This document shows, piece after piece, positions 33,693 through 48,600 of a stretch of DNA of 64,000 nucleotides. The position numbers and the translations under genes were made by a program. Under the pieces are notes generated by a model that was not told the DNA's origin, did not search any database, and saw nothing but the letters and a program-made list of their open reading frames with translations. The stretch lies in contig NW_017802658.1 of the NCBI RefSeq assembly GCF_001625305.1, positions 804,575 through 868,574 of the forward strand, read 5' to 3'. This stretch comes from Branchiostoma belcheri. Taxonomy: Eukaryota > Chordata > Leptocardii > Amphioxiformes > Branchiostomatidae. Position 1 is the first letter of the stretch. The number at the start of each line of letters is the position of its first letter.

Positions 33693-36600
33693 ATGAGCGA
33701 GCCGGGCCAAGCAGGGACCAGGTTCGCCGACTACTTCGTGGTCTGCGGTTTGGACGTCGCATCGGGCTTAGAACCGGACCAACTACAAGGTACGCCAGCT
33801 CTTTAAAAAGACATCGCCAGAAAAAAAGCGTCAAAAGCTGACGGCAGAAAATATCTTTATTGATTTTTTAATCCCCATTTCATGTAATATTCTAGCTTCT
33901 ACTTACGTTGTCACGTAGGGACGGAACTAATGTTTTGTTAGAATATCAGGGTTATGGCGATTTTGGCTGTCCTCCAATTAAACAACGTACGCCAAAATGT
34001 GTAACTCGAAACGCCTTTTCTCTTTGGGTGTAGCGTCCCCATCTGAAGTCCTTGGATTTTGCCCCCTAGAAATGTCAACAACACATCCTTACGAAATAAC
34101 CGAGGTCTGTTAAAGAATGTAGCCGTGTTTATCTTCAGGTTGTTGCGAAGTCCTGATTTACAAAATCATGCAACAGGGTCCGTTTTCTTCGGTTCTAGTT
34201 TTATTTTCACGCCATGTTAGATGATTTCACTACGCAGTTCAGAGGTGTGAAAAATAATCACAATCTTACAATTATCTCACTAAATTGTAGGAATTATCGC
34301 TGATATCAATACACATCCCAGTTTCTTCCGTAGACAGACACTTCCTTTTTGCTGACGTGCAGGAAAAATCTAATCCTTTGTGAATTTCTTCCGGTTTAGA
34401 AACCAGGAAATACGTGTTGAAACACTAAATAAACATCGCGTCATAAAATAGAACACGTACCTCAAACATCAATATTTTTCTTCCGTCATTTTTGGTAGAA
34501 GAATAACCAGTGTATACCAGTGTAGGAATGTATAGAATACACACAAATACACAGTACTGTTTTATTCTTGAGTATAGTTTATTTCTTTGGGATATTTCAC
34601 ACACAAAATAAACAAGATTTGTCATAAAAATAGAACCTGTACCTCAAAACATCAATATATTTACATTTTCCATCCGTGTGCTTTACATAACTAGAAGAAT
34701 AACTAGTGTGATGCCAATGTAGAAATGTATAGCATACACTCAATTATACACTGTTATTTTGTCTTGATTGTATTTTATTTGTTATTTATATTTCAAAACA
34801 TTGTCACTAAGCTCACTATTTCCATATTTTTTATTCATTGATCGTTGTTTCTATTCATGTATGTTTGTATTTTGCAACTACATGGGTAATACATGTAGTG
34901 GAATTAACAATGAATTTGCAATAAATTTCAGTATATATAGATTTTTGTCATTCAACCATATACTTTTATTTGTTTATTCATCTAGTAGTACTTCTGTTTT
35001 TACTACAGCCCAAATATTTGACTTCTTTTCTCATCATTGTATATTTCCTCCATCTCATGACTTACCGGTAGACTAGTTTTTTTCCTAGCAAAAATAAGAT
35101 AGTATGTTTTGTTATCTCTTAGAAGTATTGTAGCATGATGTATCTATAAGCATAAAGGCATACAAGCAGAATACATGCCATTTGCTACAATGTGAGAGAC
35201 CATAGATATCAATATTATATAATATATTACTGATATTTTTGTATGTCAATTATATAATGTATTACTGATTTCTGTGGGTTCTATCATTGACATAATGTCA
35301 TAAGTCCAGCTGTTACATAGAGGTAATACAGTCCTCCATTGTCTTAGAGCTTCTCCAATCTTTACTCAGCTGTGCACTGTAACACTTGCGTGAGGAAACA
35401 TCAAAGAACAATTGACGTCATATCTTGATAAAATCCAAACCCACGCTACAATATATCAGATATTAATGTATAAAAGAAGGCCTGCATATGTTTCATATCT
35501 TTTTAGACGGAACCAAAATTGAAATTGAGTTGTACGTGTTATAGATAAAATTCCAACAGACCATTGGACATTGAAGTACTTGATTTTTAGAGCTTCTTTT
35601 TGGAAAGAGACCTTACTAATGTTATTTGTCGTGTGTAGAAGAAAAAGATACAAGTTACAAAGTTTTTTTTTAAATAGCGAGTTAAGTTTTCTCTGATTTC
35701 TGAACTTGGTAAAAATAACAATGACATCACTGTAAACTGTAATAATGTTAACAGTTGATATAATAGAAACACACATTTTTGTTTTTATGAAAGCCACAAT
35801 GGAAAGTTGACATCATATGTTGTGTCATATTTCGTTTTGTTCAACTGTTTTCTCTTTTCAAGTAAAACTAGTTGTCTTGGGTCCATTTATGAAATGAAAC
35901 CATTGTTCCAGTGACAGGCAAATACCATAGCTTTAGGCTATGATTTTTGTCTTCTTTTTGTGTCAAAATATAAAGGGACACATTCGGAAACCATTTAGAT
36001 TGCTTGAGGCTGAAACGGAACACACAAGCACAGCTTGTTTCTGTATATAGTCTCTTCCAAATAGTCATCATTTTGTTTTGAATATCAAATTTTGATGCCT
36101 TTTATTTAGATTCAACTTGTTACTTTTTTGTTATGACTCGGTATACTACTAGTATACAGTATACTGTTTTGTTGTATGGCAATGTAGGAAATGAAAGACT
36201 TATGTTACTAAGCTTGCCAGATTACAAATTGTTTAATTTTTCTGTTGTCTCCAATTTTTTCTGCCAACTTTATTGGGAGCCTTGGCTTGCCATTATTATA
36301 AATGGAAATATTTCAGATAGGTCCAATTTCAATTTCTGTACCACGATTAACATTTTTGGTCCTTGCTGACAACATGAAAATGCCAAGATTACAATTGTTA
36401 ACATACCCAGGGCACTACTATATCATACTTGTCTATTATTGTCTATAGAAAATGAATGTCAGGTCTTTTTATTGGGTCTTAATTGGGCTCGTATATGGAT
36501 ATGTGAGTCTCTCATGGGCCTTAGTGTCATCAATTGATTGATTGCAGTCTTGCCTCAAATGCAAGATTGTAATTTATTTTGAAGAAAATATTGCAAATTT

Positions 36601-39600
36601 TGTTCCTCAGTAAAACATTTTTGCAATCTCATGCACAGTGCTCAATATAATCAAAGAAAGTTTGTATTAGCAAATATACCATGCATATATTCAAAATATG
36701 TAGTTTGTTATTTGCAAAAGTCTGTATTGAAATAGTACTTGTTTTTTGTTAACAATCAATTGCATCCACACACACGTCAACAGTTACTTATGGCTATATG
36801 AATGAATGTTGGTAAGTTTGCTGAATTTACTGTGAATACAGTTTACTTGTTATGAAGTCAAAAATTTTCAATCCATCAATTTCATTATTTGGAACCCTTT
36901 TGCCTCACAATGCAGATCGTATGCAAAAGTGAGAATCCATTGGTTTTGCTCATTATGCAGCAGAGTGAAATTGTGTACTCATGTGAAAGGGAAAAGTGGT
37001 GTGACAAAAAAGGGTGACTCATGGGATAGTCAGCCCCCAATAGGTCAGTCAGGACCCCATAGGTGCCATTGTCATGCTAATGATTGTATCATCAGGGAAA
37101 GCAATTAATCAAACACCCCTTAGGACGGTTCCATTTTCAAATTTTTAGGAAAATTTTCTTTATTTTGTAGGGTTTCCCTATTTTTTAAAATTAATTTAAC
37201 TAATAACTAGAAAGGCCAATATTTGCTTTGGAGCAAATACAGCGATGGGTTCACCACATTTTACCACATGGCAGGGAAAGAATGAGAAACACAAGGGAAA
37301 ACAATGATTTACATTGATATAACTATAATATGAAGTAACATACAACTAAAACAACAGTTGGATAGCTATTCCCTACTTTATTGGTTAGGATTTTTAATTG
37401 CATAATGCAAACTGTTGATTTTCAAAATAAATAAAAAAACGTTCATGCCCCGCATTCCAATGCTGGAGCAGAAAAGCTTGAAATACCTACCAAAACACTT
37501 GAATAAAGACATACTGTCAGTATGGAAATACTCTGTGCAGGTATTAATCAAGTTAAATCCCAACAGCCAATCAGCAAGAAATGCTCTGAGCAGGTGGAAA
37601 TGCTCAGTGTGCAGGTGTTAATCAAGTTAAATTCCAACAGCCAATCAGCAAGAAGTATAGAGGAAAGCTGCATGCCTATTGGTTGATGCCCTGCATTCCA
37701 TTGTAATGACTCATGCCCAGACGTGGTAAACATGGCACACTAACACAGTAATACATTAGCTATAATACAGCCAAAAAACTCAAATAAAACCATTCTAAAA
37801 GCCTGTATCACAATAATTTAAAAAACGCCTAGGGGTATTTGCCCACTGTACCTCCATACCAAATTTCAGGACCTTAGGCCCTAAAATGAAGAAGCTGAAT
37901 CCATTTAAAAAATGGCAGGAGAAGGAGAAGGAGGAGAAGGAGGAGAAGAAACATCAGAAAAAGCAATATGGTTTCACCACACCACTTCGTGGTGTGGTGA
38001 ACCCATAATAACAATATTGCATGGTTGACGATGTTATCAAAAAACAATTCAACTTTTTTTTTTTCTACATTTGGAAAAAAATATCTAACATGTCACTGAT
38101 TTTCTCAGTACATTAGTTTGATTTATTTTGATGTTTGTCACACTGCCACAACCAATTTCACCAATTATGCATTAGTCTAACAACAATCATGGGTTTACAG
38201 TGGGCACCATATGGTCACGACAAATGAGTTTTTCCATACCAGGTATTATAATGAGCAAGTACAAATGTAGTTGTAAATGTGTATGAGAGTTAATTTTAAT
38301 ATATGTGTAATATCTAGAGTTTCAGAAGGATAGTTTCAAATTTGTAACAATTCTTACAAAAGTAAAATGAAATTTGGGGGCATGCCGCATGCATTGATAG
38401 TAATACTGTGTAATTTTTAAAAGAAAATTGGCGTTTCAGTGGCTCCAACAACATTATGGAAGACTGGTTGAAATTAGGGGTGTAATACGTCCAAGAAATA
38501 ATGATGATAAGTTAAATGAAATGACTGAAAATGACTTTTGGCTCAAATTATCATTATAATATCTATTGAAAGTTCATACCTACTAATCTACTTATAATAC
38601 TATAACTGCAAGTTTATTTTGCTGTAGCACCAGTTACACTAAATACTATTAATCTTTTAAACCTTTTCCCCACTGCCTAACCTCATAATCAATAGGGAAC
38701 TGTTAGCAAGTAGCTACTTCAGTGTGCTAAGGGTTAAGCCTAATTTTGAAACCCTAATGTAAGTAACTTTGTATGCTGTGTTCTTCTTTGCTTTTCTGTG
38801 CCAAACCTGAAGTAAGGAGAATAGAGTACTGTTTTGTGTCAATCCTGTACCTTTGCCAATCTCTTCAGGTTTTGCAGTCAGCACTTGGCCAGGGGCCATC
38901 CTGTCAAACTGTGTTCATTAAATCTATGACCTGAACTGACATATGCATGCAGCCAGGGCTACCCAACTACTAGCCATTATTAAGTAGCCAAGTTAGAGTT
39001 CCCCTAGCTTGACTACATTTCACCTACAGCACAGTGGTCCGCAATTAACAATACCGGGCATTCGAAGTCATCTTTATTTAGAATCTTACCAGTCAAAATA
39101 ATGAGTTAGCATTTATGTTGACTGGTGAGATTCAAGTTCAAGTTCAATTTATTTAAATCAACTGGCATGTACACAGATTCATAGAAAATGTGACATGAAA
39201 TTCGTTGACAATTACAGTAAAAGCTCTCAACATGAAGACAACGATTAAAAGCAGCATAATTAAAAGCCAGTTAAAAATACAAACCACTCGTGATGAACAG
39301 AGTTCAGTTCTTATACTTATACAACTTAATCGCTCTAGGAAAGAACGAAAGTTCTTGTCTCTTTGTACGGCTTTGTGAAGTCATAACATGTCTGACTCGC
39401 CGAAGGTCATAGCCACTGTGTAAAGGACGGGAAATGAAACAGAATTCTGAGAAAGGTATTGTGACTTTGAATATTGTTGATTACATAGCTGTCAAACCTC
39501 TAGTAATCAGCAATCAAAATGATGAGTCAGCAGTTATTTTGCCACCTGTTGTGTGGTGAGTACAGGAAGGTCACATTTGTACCTCATGAAAAATTCACAC

Positions 39601-42600
39601 GTTTCCGGTTTATCTTTTTGTGCAGGCCGTCTTTGTTCTCTCCAGGCAATTCCCTTCGCAAAATCAATATTATGGAGCTTCTAGGTTGTATATTACAGAT
39701 GGTCAGGATAGAATTTTCTGTCAAAATGATGTGTTACAGGTTCTTATCATAGACCAAATTTCAGTGAGAAGGGACAAATTTTTTTCAAAAAGGGACTTTT
39801 TGAAAAAGGGACTATGAAAGAGTTATTTTAAGGCAAGGAAGGTTTAGAAGATCACTTTATATTATTTTTCAGAGAAATAAAATGCATGATACATAATACT
39901 ACATACATATTATTTGTGTGATAGAGGGTATACTGCTACAAATGTATTATGATTGTTGATCTTGTGTCATCTATATCAGTATATGTGTTAGGGTAAAGAC
40001 AACATTTCAATCTATACACAAATAAAACTGTGTGTAAAATAAAAATATATATAGTATACTGGTAGTATACTGATACTGTACTTAGTCTAGTAAGTTGTAA
40101 GAAAATTGGAAATGGAAAATACCCCCTATACCCTTACTGAAGTTAGTACCTCTTGGTCCGTCCCTTAATTTGACTGTGTGACACATATTGTACCATACAC
40201 TACTGCAAAATTACCAATTACTACTCAATCCCAAACAATGCACACTGGTAATGTTGTACCAGGCTATTGTTTGTAATCAGCACCTTTCCCATTACATTTG
40301 CTCTGTCCTACCTTATCCAAGGTCAAGGGCACACATTAAAGGTCGATCTGACTTCTACTATTAAAGTTCTACTACTTCTAGTGCAGTTATATATATATAC
40401 AACTATATTCTGTAGTTGGGAGTATTTAGACACGAATTTAAATTATTGGTTCAGGGATATGCCTGCTTTTTTTTTTTTTGATTTGCAAAAAAAAAAATCA
40501 ACTCCAAAATGCTTTTATTTTGTTACAAATAGTTGAAAGAAGTCCCTAATTCTCTTCAGAATTGTTTCAGTTTTTCCATCTATCAATGCAGTGGTTTGAT
40601 TACAAGTTTGACATTCATTGTTTGATTTACAAACCAGCCTGGCATGTTCGCTTCATAGCTTCTATCATAGCATTTGAGGCTATCATAGGATGCCTAGGGC
40701 TGTTTTTATTTTTTTTGCCCTGTCGCTTCAAATTTTTTCTGAAAAAAATCTGAGAACCAACAAATGAAATTGATGTGGCCTTAGAATATTCAGGCGTAGT
40801 CAGGGATCCTAAAATGGCTAAATGTTTTTTTCCTGTCCATACAGACAAAATTCTACCGGTACCACTTAATCCTGGCTCTTCAGTACATGTACATTGTATT
40901 GATCCATTGTTGAAAACAATTTTGTTGACGGATGTCATATTTTCTGACATCATGTCAAAACTAAAATTACATGTAATAGCAGCAAGGTCAGGTAAATGCA
41001 CTTTTTCTCTACAAACAAAAGCATTTGTGAAGGTTGAATTTTAGTTTACCATAAATTGTGATATTTCGTGGTATCCGAATTTCTATGTTTTATAAAACAG
41101 CCTTACAGAACTACTGTAAGAAACAGGAGGAGCCAGTAAAAACCCTTCTGGTCCCGGGCCGGGGTTCGAACCCACAACCTCCCGGGCCCCAGTCAGACAC
41201 TCTAACCACTCAACCGAAAAGGTCTAGACCCATCGGCCGGGTCAGTTGGTAGCGCCTATAAACCCCCCACTGTTACACTACGTCTCCTTGTAAGTTGTGT
41301 TAGGAATTTTAACCTTCTTACTGCTGCCCTAACCCCATGACCAATACAAATTTAGCACCAAATGGCTACATTAGCACGTAGAAGGTTAATGGTCAAAATA
41401 GTATATCAAAGTACAATGTGGCAAAGATATCTTCCATTAGTGTGATTACATTGTGCCTAGGTTTGAAATTAGATATGCAAAACTATGATGCAGACATGAA
41501 ATATAAACACAGTGGCGACACTATTTGATCATTATGCGTTACGTAAATATTAATTCCAGACAAATTTTCATATTATTTTAATCAAACTGGCAGACTGTGA
41601 TGACAACTCAATAGATTATTTTAGAGATCATTTTAATATCAGTTTTTTTTCAACTTTCAGGCTCAAACTCCAAAATTCATGTTGATAAATGCTACTAACA
41701 ACCTTTATGTCCTACCTGGGCCGCGATTACGTTCGATACGGGTGTTCCGGCCCGTGTGATAACTAGCGGTACGGCCCGGGGGTTCTTACCGCGTACGGCC
41801 CGGCCCTTCCAAATGTTCCACAGAACGATTCGAACGCGTTTCGCCCTAACCGCGTGCAACGCTTTCGAAAATTCGAATGCAAAATTCGGACGTTGGAATT
41901 GATGTTGTTGCACTTTTTGGGTTTAGGGACACCAACTTTCTGCTCATTTTGCATTGAAAGGCGTGTTTTCTTGGGTGGGTATGACATAAATAAAATACAA
42001 CACGGTGTATTCCGCATCACCCTCGGTCCCAGCCCTCCCGCGGATCGGATCTCCCTCCGGCCTTCGGCCGTCGGGCGATCCGACGCGCGGTCGGGCTGGT
42101 ACCTCGGGCGATACGAAATACACCGTGTTGTATTCTATATATCCATAGATTAGATATGTTGTTCAGCACCAAGGACAGGTAAAGGTACATGTAGTTCTAT
42201 AGCCTTTTTGAGGCTGTAGGGGCAGTGGGTTGTTAATCTACTGTGTCTAGGGTACAGTATTGGAAGGCAGAGCCCATCCCTCTCTTTCCACTGCCTTTTA
42301 CCTTCCCAACTGAAGTCAGGTACGCATTTTACACCTGGGTGGAGTGAGGAAACTTGTGTTAAAGGCATCCAATGTGATTTCAGGGCAGCAAAAGTGGAAA
42401 TGTTCTGAATAAGGCAATCTTTGTGATATTGACACATACTGCTTCAGATTGGTACATTTGAGTCAGTATTTCATACTCCGGCTTTTAAAAACTGCAGAAA
42501 TAAGCCCCTAGATGAGTCCTTTATTTTTTGGGTGGTACCCTAAAAATCAGCCAAGGGCCCTTCTAGTAACCGTTTTCCGTCAGAATTTTTGCTCCATGAG

Positions 42601-45600
42601 GGTCAATATACAGTGGGATGGCGTGGTTTCAACTCAGTATGTAATCATTAAATGACTAGAATATTGACTTTGAAAAATCAGCTTTCCAAGCCCTAAAAAG
42701 TGCACTGGATGCCTTTAAGTGCCTTTCTCAAGGATACACAGCATCATAACGTTCTAGCATTCATTCAATTCAGTTCAGTCTCCCTTACATAAATCATGCA
42801 TTTTTTTCTTGGTAAGTAACGTCCTGAAATATTGCTGCCACACACTCCAATCCTTTGTAATGTACACAGCAATTTATCATCTGTAAGGCAATACCTACGC
42901 TCGGTATCAACTACACGCAAAAGTAATAAATGATTTCAGTGCGTGTTTGGTATGGAGGGTATTGGTATGACTTGAGGTTACACTGGGCTCGAAATTATTT
43001 AAGTCAATACACAAGTAAAAATAAAAATCTACATATATACTATATTAGAGTTTAAACCATTTCAGTGCAGGTTAGGTGCAGATAGACATCAGAAATACCT
43101 GTACAATTACCTCAATACTAGTATTAGGCCACACCAAGTAAATTTTATGGATGACGTCCTTTGGAGACCCTAAATCTAATGCGAGAGGGCGAAAGAAAAA
43201 CAAGAAGGGCCCTAAAAAACAAGATGCCTAGATTAGAAATATACTAAGAGACGACAAATGTTAGGACACGAATTGATTGAGGTGACACAGTGTAACAAGC
43301 AAGAAGTCTTTTATTCATCATCAAAACAGCAATAAATCAGGTGGAACCGTGGACAGTGAAAACAGTATGGTAATAGACACTTTCTTCTATACGGGTTTCA
43401 CGTCAATCTGACGACTTGCGGCACTGTCGTGACTCTTTGGTCATTAAGTTACAGGAAGCGGAATTTCTTGTTTTTTTTCTAGGAACATGTCAGAATCAAT
43501 GCGCGCGCGGACGTCATCCATAAAATTTACTTGGTGTGGCCTTACTACCTCCATTAGTAAGTATATACCGGTGGTATTTTGAGCCCCCAGCCTATGTGAT
43601 AGCACAGGAAAAAAAATCAATGGAATTGCGAGTGTATCGTTACATCTTTCGCCACAATATAGATGGGCCTGTTAAAATTTGGTGCCAGGGATTCTAGCCT
43701 CCCTGGGTCGTTACAGCAAAGTTCGTTTGTCTATGACATCTCTCTGGAGTTTTTAGATGATTGTGTCAATAAATGATACTTTTGCCAAGGACATTCGCTT
43801 GTCTTTATTAGATTGTGTGGCAGACTTTTGTACAATTTGTTGGTTTTTGCTGTCGTCTATATATTTGTCATGTTAATGGCATGGCTTAAGTTTTTGTTGG
43901 TTTCATTAAGTAGAGTACTATTACAATGAATCATTTTGTAGCGTACGTATATATCATCAATGTTATGGCAGATCTTGCCTGTAGTATAGAGCAGTAGACT
44001 TTGGCTGATATGAAAAAGTAGCTTAAAATAAGGCCACACCAATTTCAATTTTTTTTGGAAATCAAAATAAAAAACATTGTGATGGACCTCGGTGTATACA
44101 TTTATGCTTTTGATGCAAAAATAATTCCACAAATGACAAAAGAACATAAATTTAGAACAATTTTCAGTAAAGATATTCCAACGAATCTTAGATTGCAGAG
44201 CAGAAATAGGACTTCCTTCAAGTTCAACTGTTGGCACCAAAATTTAAGCAATTTTGAAGCATGTCTATTCTCATTGTGATCTTTTTCTTCTCAAATCAGG
44301 ACGAAGTGAAGAAGAAAATGAAGAAGGTGACTTTAAAAACAAAGAAATTAATTTCTATCGGTGTGGCATAAGGGTATTTTTATGACATTGATGGGTGGGT
44401 GATAGCTACTAGTACAGTTGGAACAGTGGCTGGGATACGTCGGTGAAGGTAATAAGATACACCAAAAAATAGTTACTCAAGCAACTGGACATGATTTTGG
44501 AAACGGTCAGACGTTTCAGGTAGCATCCTAGTGACATGTTGAGGTGTACATTTGCTAAATTCTCCGTATCCACAACTTAAATATACAAGTTTTACACTTA
44601 GTTGATGTCATGTGTTTTTTTTTGTTCCACTAGCCCACAACCTTCAGCTGACCCCCCTGGAAAGATCGTACAACTCCAAGGTGCTGGCACACTACCCTGA
44701 AAATGTGGCCTGGAACCCTTTTGATGAAAGTGCGGTTGGCATGGTAAGATTTCTGAACTTTTACCAAAAACCTTTACCAAAAAGCAGCATGAGTTGATTA
44801 GAAATGTTGTTTGGAACACAAAGTTTGTAACTGTGATTCTGTTGCCTAAGATTTGCACAAGGAATGTAAAGTTTGTTTAGAATTCATTATTTACATTTTT
44901 GTATGTAGATACTCCTTCACTAAGTCTTCCTATGAGTCTACTGTATTCAAACTACTGACACACAAGCAAACAAGCAGACAGACACTAAAAACAAAACCTC
45001 CTTACACAGAGATAACCAACCAACCAACCAACCAACCAACCAACCAACCCACCATAACCAAACAAACAAACAAACAAACACAAACATGTATGTATAAAAG
45101 ATAAACTGGGTTGTACAGTTTATAACAATTACTGTGCTTTTTTTGTTCTGTAGCTTTGCCTTCCAAAGGGCCTGTCCTTCCGGACAGAGAACGAGAAGCG
45201 GGAAACTCGCTTCCACTCGTTCATCATCACGCGGGAGGACGGCAGTCGGACCTACGGCACCTCCTTCACGTTCTACGAGAAAGTCGTGGACAAACAGATC
45301 TGCGAAGCCATGCAGACGCTCTTTGCCATGCACAAGGCGGAGCTCAGCAACCGCCAATCCCGCACCGTCTTTCCCCTCATGGACCGCACGCCGCCCGAAA
45401 TCGGGGACGAGAACGAGAGATACGTCCCCAGAACTTACGACATAACCTCCGATGTTTTGTACGTCACCAAGAGTATATGCCTTATAACACCACTGCCTTT
45501 CATCCAAGCATGTAAAAAGTTCCTGTCACAGTTGTATGAAGCAATATCGTCCCCTTCCCAGCCCCCCCTCCCCGTAGAAAGCTACGTTTATAACATTCTA

Positions 45601-48600
45601 TACGAAGTCCCGCTGCCGCCGCCGGGGAGAAGTTTACAGTTCAACGCGGCGAAGGGCGCCGTGACGTGTCACCGTCCGAGCGCGAACGAGCTGCCGTTGT
45701 TCGACTTCCACATACGGGAGATGTTCACGCTACTCGGCGTGGATAGCGTACTACAGCTGTGGACCTGCGCTCTGTTGGAGAAACACATACTGCTGTATTC
45801 ACAAGGTAAACATGACATGTTTGGGACCAGCTGTTTCTATAATAAAGGCATCTGATAGTTTCTATCGCCATTCAGTTCTTACATTGGTTCTAACTTTACA
45901 AGTACAAATCATTCAAAAGATGGATATGAGTTTTTGCTCTAATATTCTGCTGGTTCAGCTATCCATACATGTCCTTAGATTAATCAGTATATTTGTATCT
46001 TTGAGCTTGTTTATTCACAAAATTGAAAACTGCAATGTACAAATCAAATTTTTTCTGGAGTTGTAAAGTTTGTCGCTTTTCGTTGCCAGACTACCATCGC
46101 TTGATGCTGCTAGCGGAGAGTCTGAGCGTGCTGCTGTTCCCCTTCACGTGGCAGCACGTGTACGTTCCCATCCTGCCCGCCTCGCTGCTCCACTTCCTGG
46201 ACGCGCCCGTCCCCTACATCATGGGTCTGCACCACAACGGCAGGGACGACAGGTCTCAGCTACAGCTCCCGCATGAGGTGGGGTTAGAACAACTGTTCAC
46301 TTCTTATTCAGTTCATTTATTTCCAGGGCTTGAATTAATGCTGCATACCTGCACTGGTGCTGGTAACATTAAAAGTTACCTGCAACAGTTAAATTTGAAA
46401 TTATGTGCCCTTTGTGTTTTGTCCTTATATGTTGACTCTCTAATATCAGCTTTGCTGCCTTGAGAGTCAGTGTAATGTCTTGTTGCATTTTTCAATAAAT
46501 AATTTAAAAAAATAATACCTGCAACAGACAGTCAGAATTTTGTTAAGTGTGGATCACCAAAAGCTGTTCAGAAAGCATTGCCGTTAATTCTTTTACCCTT
46601 CATATAGCTAATGAAAGTCCATATACACCTACAGTTGTATCATAGGTAGACATCAGAAATATCTGCACTGCTCATATTTTACCTGCAAAAACCTACATAT
46701 AATAACAGGTTGCATTTTGAGCCATATATTACCTTTACTTACTGTTATTTATTCAAGCACTCATTTCATGACAGAGATTCAGGTTCTTCTCTCTAAACTG
46801 CTAACATTAGAATGGGTTCTAGCTTTTGGACAAAATTATTCCTAACCGTTGTAACGTAGCGTAGAAAGTACCTTAGAAAGTTGCTTAGAAAGGGCATGAA
46901 TTATCTTTTTAACTGCACATTGGTCTAGTACTTCAATATGCCAACTGTGAGGCCTTTTGATAATGATTCTTAAAATTTTTCTTCTGCAGGCCTCCCTCTG
47001 TTTTGTAGACATTGACAACCACACAGTCGAGCTCCCCGAGGATCTCCCACAGTTTCCTAAGAAACTCGACGTCCTCCAAGAAATCTCGGAGATCCTGGTC
47101 CGCAGCAACGTGCCTCTGGAGCCCGGGATGAACCCGCCCAGTCGTAGTGACTCGGGCTGCCATCTTAGCGACGACGGGCGCACGGGAAGCCCCGCTCACA
47201 CCTCAACTCTCAGTAAACGCGACATTCTAGAAAGCAGCGAAGCCATCGCGAAAATAACCGCCATCGCGCAACGCATGGGAGTCAGTCACACAATCAGCGA
47301 CATCGCGAAATCCCTCCCAGAGATCGCCGCGTTCGAAAAGAAACCAAAGGTCGACCACGATCTCGAAGACATGAAACTGAACGCCGCTTTACGAGAAATC
47401 TTCCTACACAGAATAGCGTCCTTGTTGCTTGGTTACGAGTCGTTCGTCATCCAACCGAACGGTGACCTGGAGTCGTGGTTTAGTAACAGGGAGCAGATGA
47501 CAAACTTCGACAAAGCCGCGTTCTTGTCGGACCAACCAGACATCTACTTGCCTTTCTTGTCGCCTTTTATCGAGACACAGATGTTTGCAACTCTAGTGGA
47601 CAACAAGGCAAGTAAACATGTCAAACCTTCACTCCAGGCCTGAAAGATTGTACTAAAATAAGTATATTTTAACGCACAGGTTAGGCATTGGAGGGAGAAG
47701 GTTGAAAAAAAAGGACATTACTGAAAGAAGTTTAGATTTTGATGCAGTACTCATGTTTTGAAAAGCTCCTTATAATGGGTAGAAATGTGTTTTTATTTTT
47801 TAAAAATTGCTTTTATGTACATGTGCTGGAAAAATATGGCTGTCTTGAGTATCCTTCAATTTTGTTCTCAGATTATGGCCAACTGGGAGCCTATCGATGA
47901 CAACTTGAAGATTTTTGACGCCAAAATCGAGAACATCAAGTCATCCAGAAACTCCCACATCCGCATGTCCAACCCTGACAGGTCCATCATGGTAGAAATA
48001 CAAGGTAACAACTTCTAACATCAGCCTGCAAAGTTCTAGTACTGTACCAAAGTAACAGTTACCCAAGCAAAAACCCTCAGCATCTACTAGCTTTATTTTG
48101 TCAGTAAGGAAAAAAGTAATGTTGCTGATGTAGTGGATGCTACTTGAAACATCTGACCATTTTTAAATCTATCAGTTTGCTCTATGAGTAACTGTTACTT
48201 TCAATATTGTACTACCAGAAAGTCTAACCTTTACACTAGTACTGCATGGCAAATTTAACCAAAATACTCTTTTTTTTCTAACAGCTAGCTTACCCCTTTT
48301 TTTTACAGCCTGCTTGCCCAGCTTATACTAAGTGTTCCACTAAACTCGTCATTTTGTATCTTTTGTTTGCTACATTTTGTACCATTGATGTGAAGTTTCG
48401 CACTCGTCATATGATGCATAATGATCTGACTCTTAACATTTCAGAGCTACTATTAGTAGTGCTGCATACCTAAACCCAATTTTAGGTTCAGGTCCGGATT
48501 CAAGTCCAGAGGTTTAGGTTCAGTTCCGGACTTGTAAGTCCGGACCTAAACCCATGGCATATACAAAATGGCATGTTGGCAACCTTACAATGTTGTCTGG

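Larger units (their letters stand above)
33790..44633 (+). other. First intron of DENND5 (10.8 kb), repeat-rich
   Basis: No further exon was recognised. Contents: a direct repeat at 37540-37653, an inverted pair with accacc/ggtggt ends around 37240-38005 including the hairpin caccacttcgtggtg, aaccttct repeats, a tRNA-derived SINE at 41140-41275, a GC-rich island and foldback at 41700-42134, and AGGCCACACC-ended foldbacks at 43134-43544 and 44031-44372. Confidence 0.7.

Noticed and set aside
41145-41225. tRNA gene on the - strand
   Set aside because: The B-box is perfect but the acceptor and D arms do not fold; better read as a SINE.
44947-45507. 186-codon open frame on the - strand
   Set aside because: Shadow of DENND5 exon 45154-45805 plus AACC/AAAC repeats.
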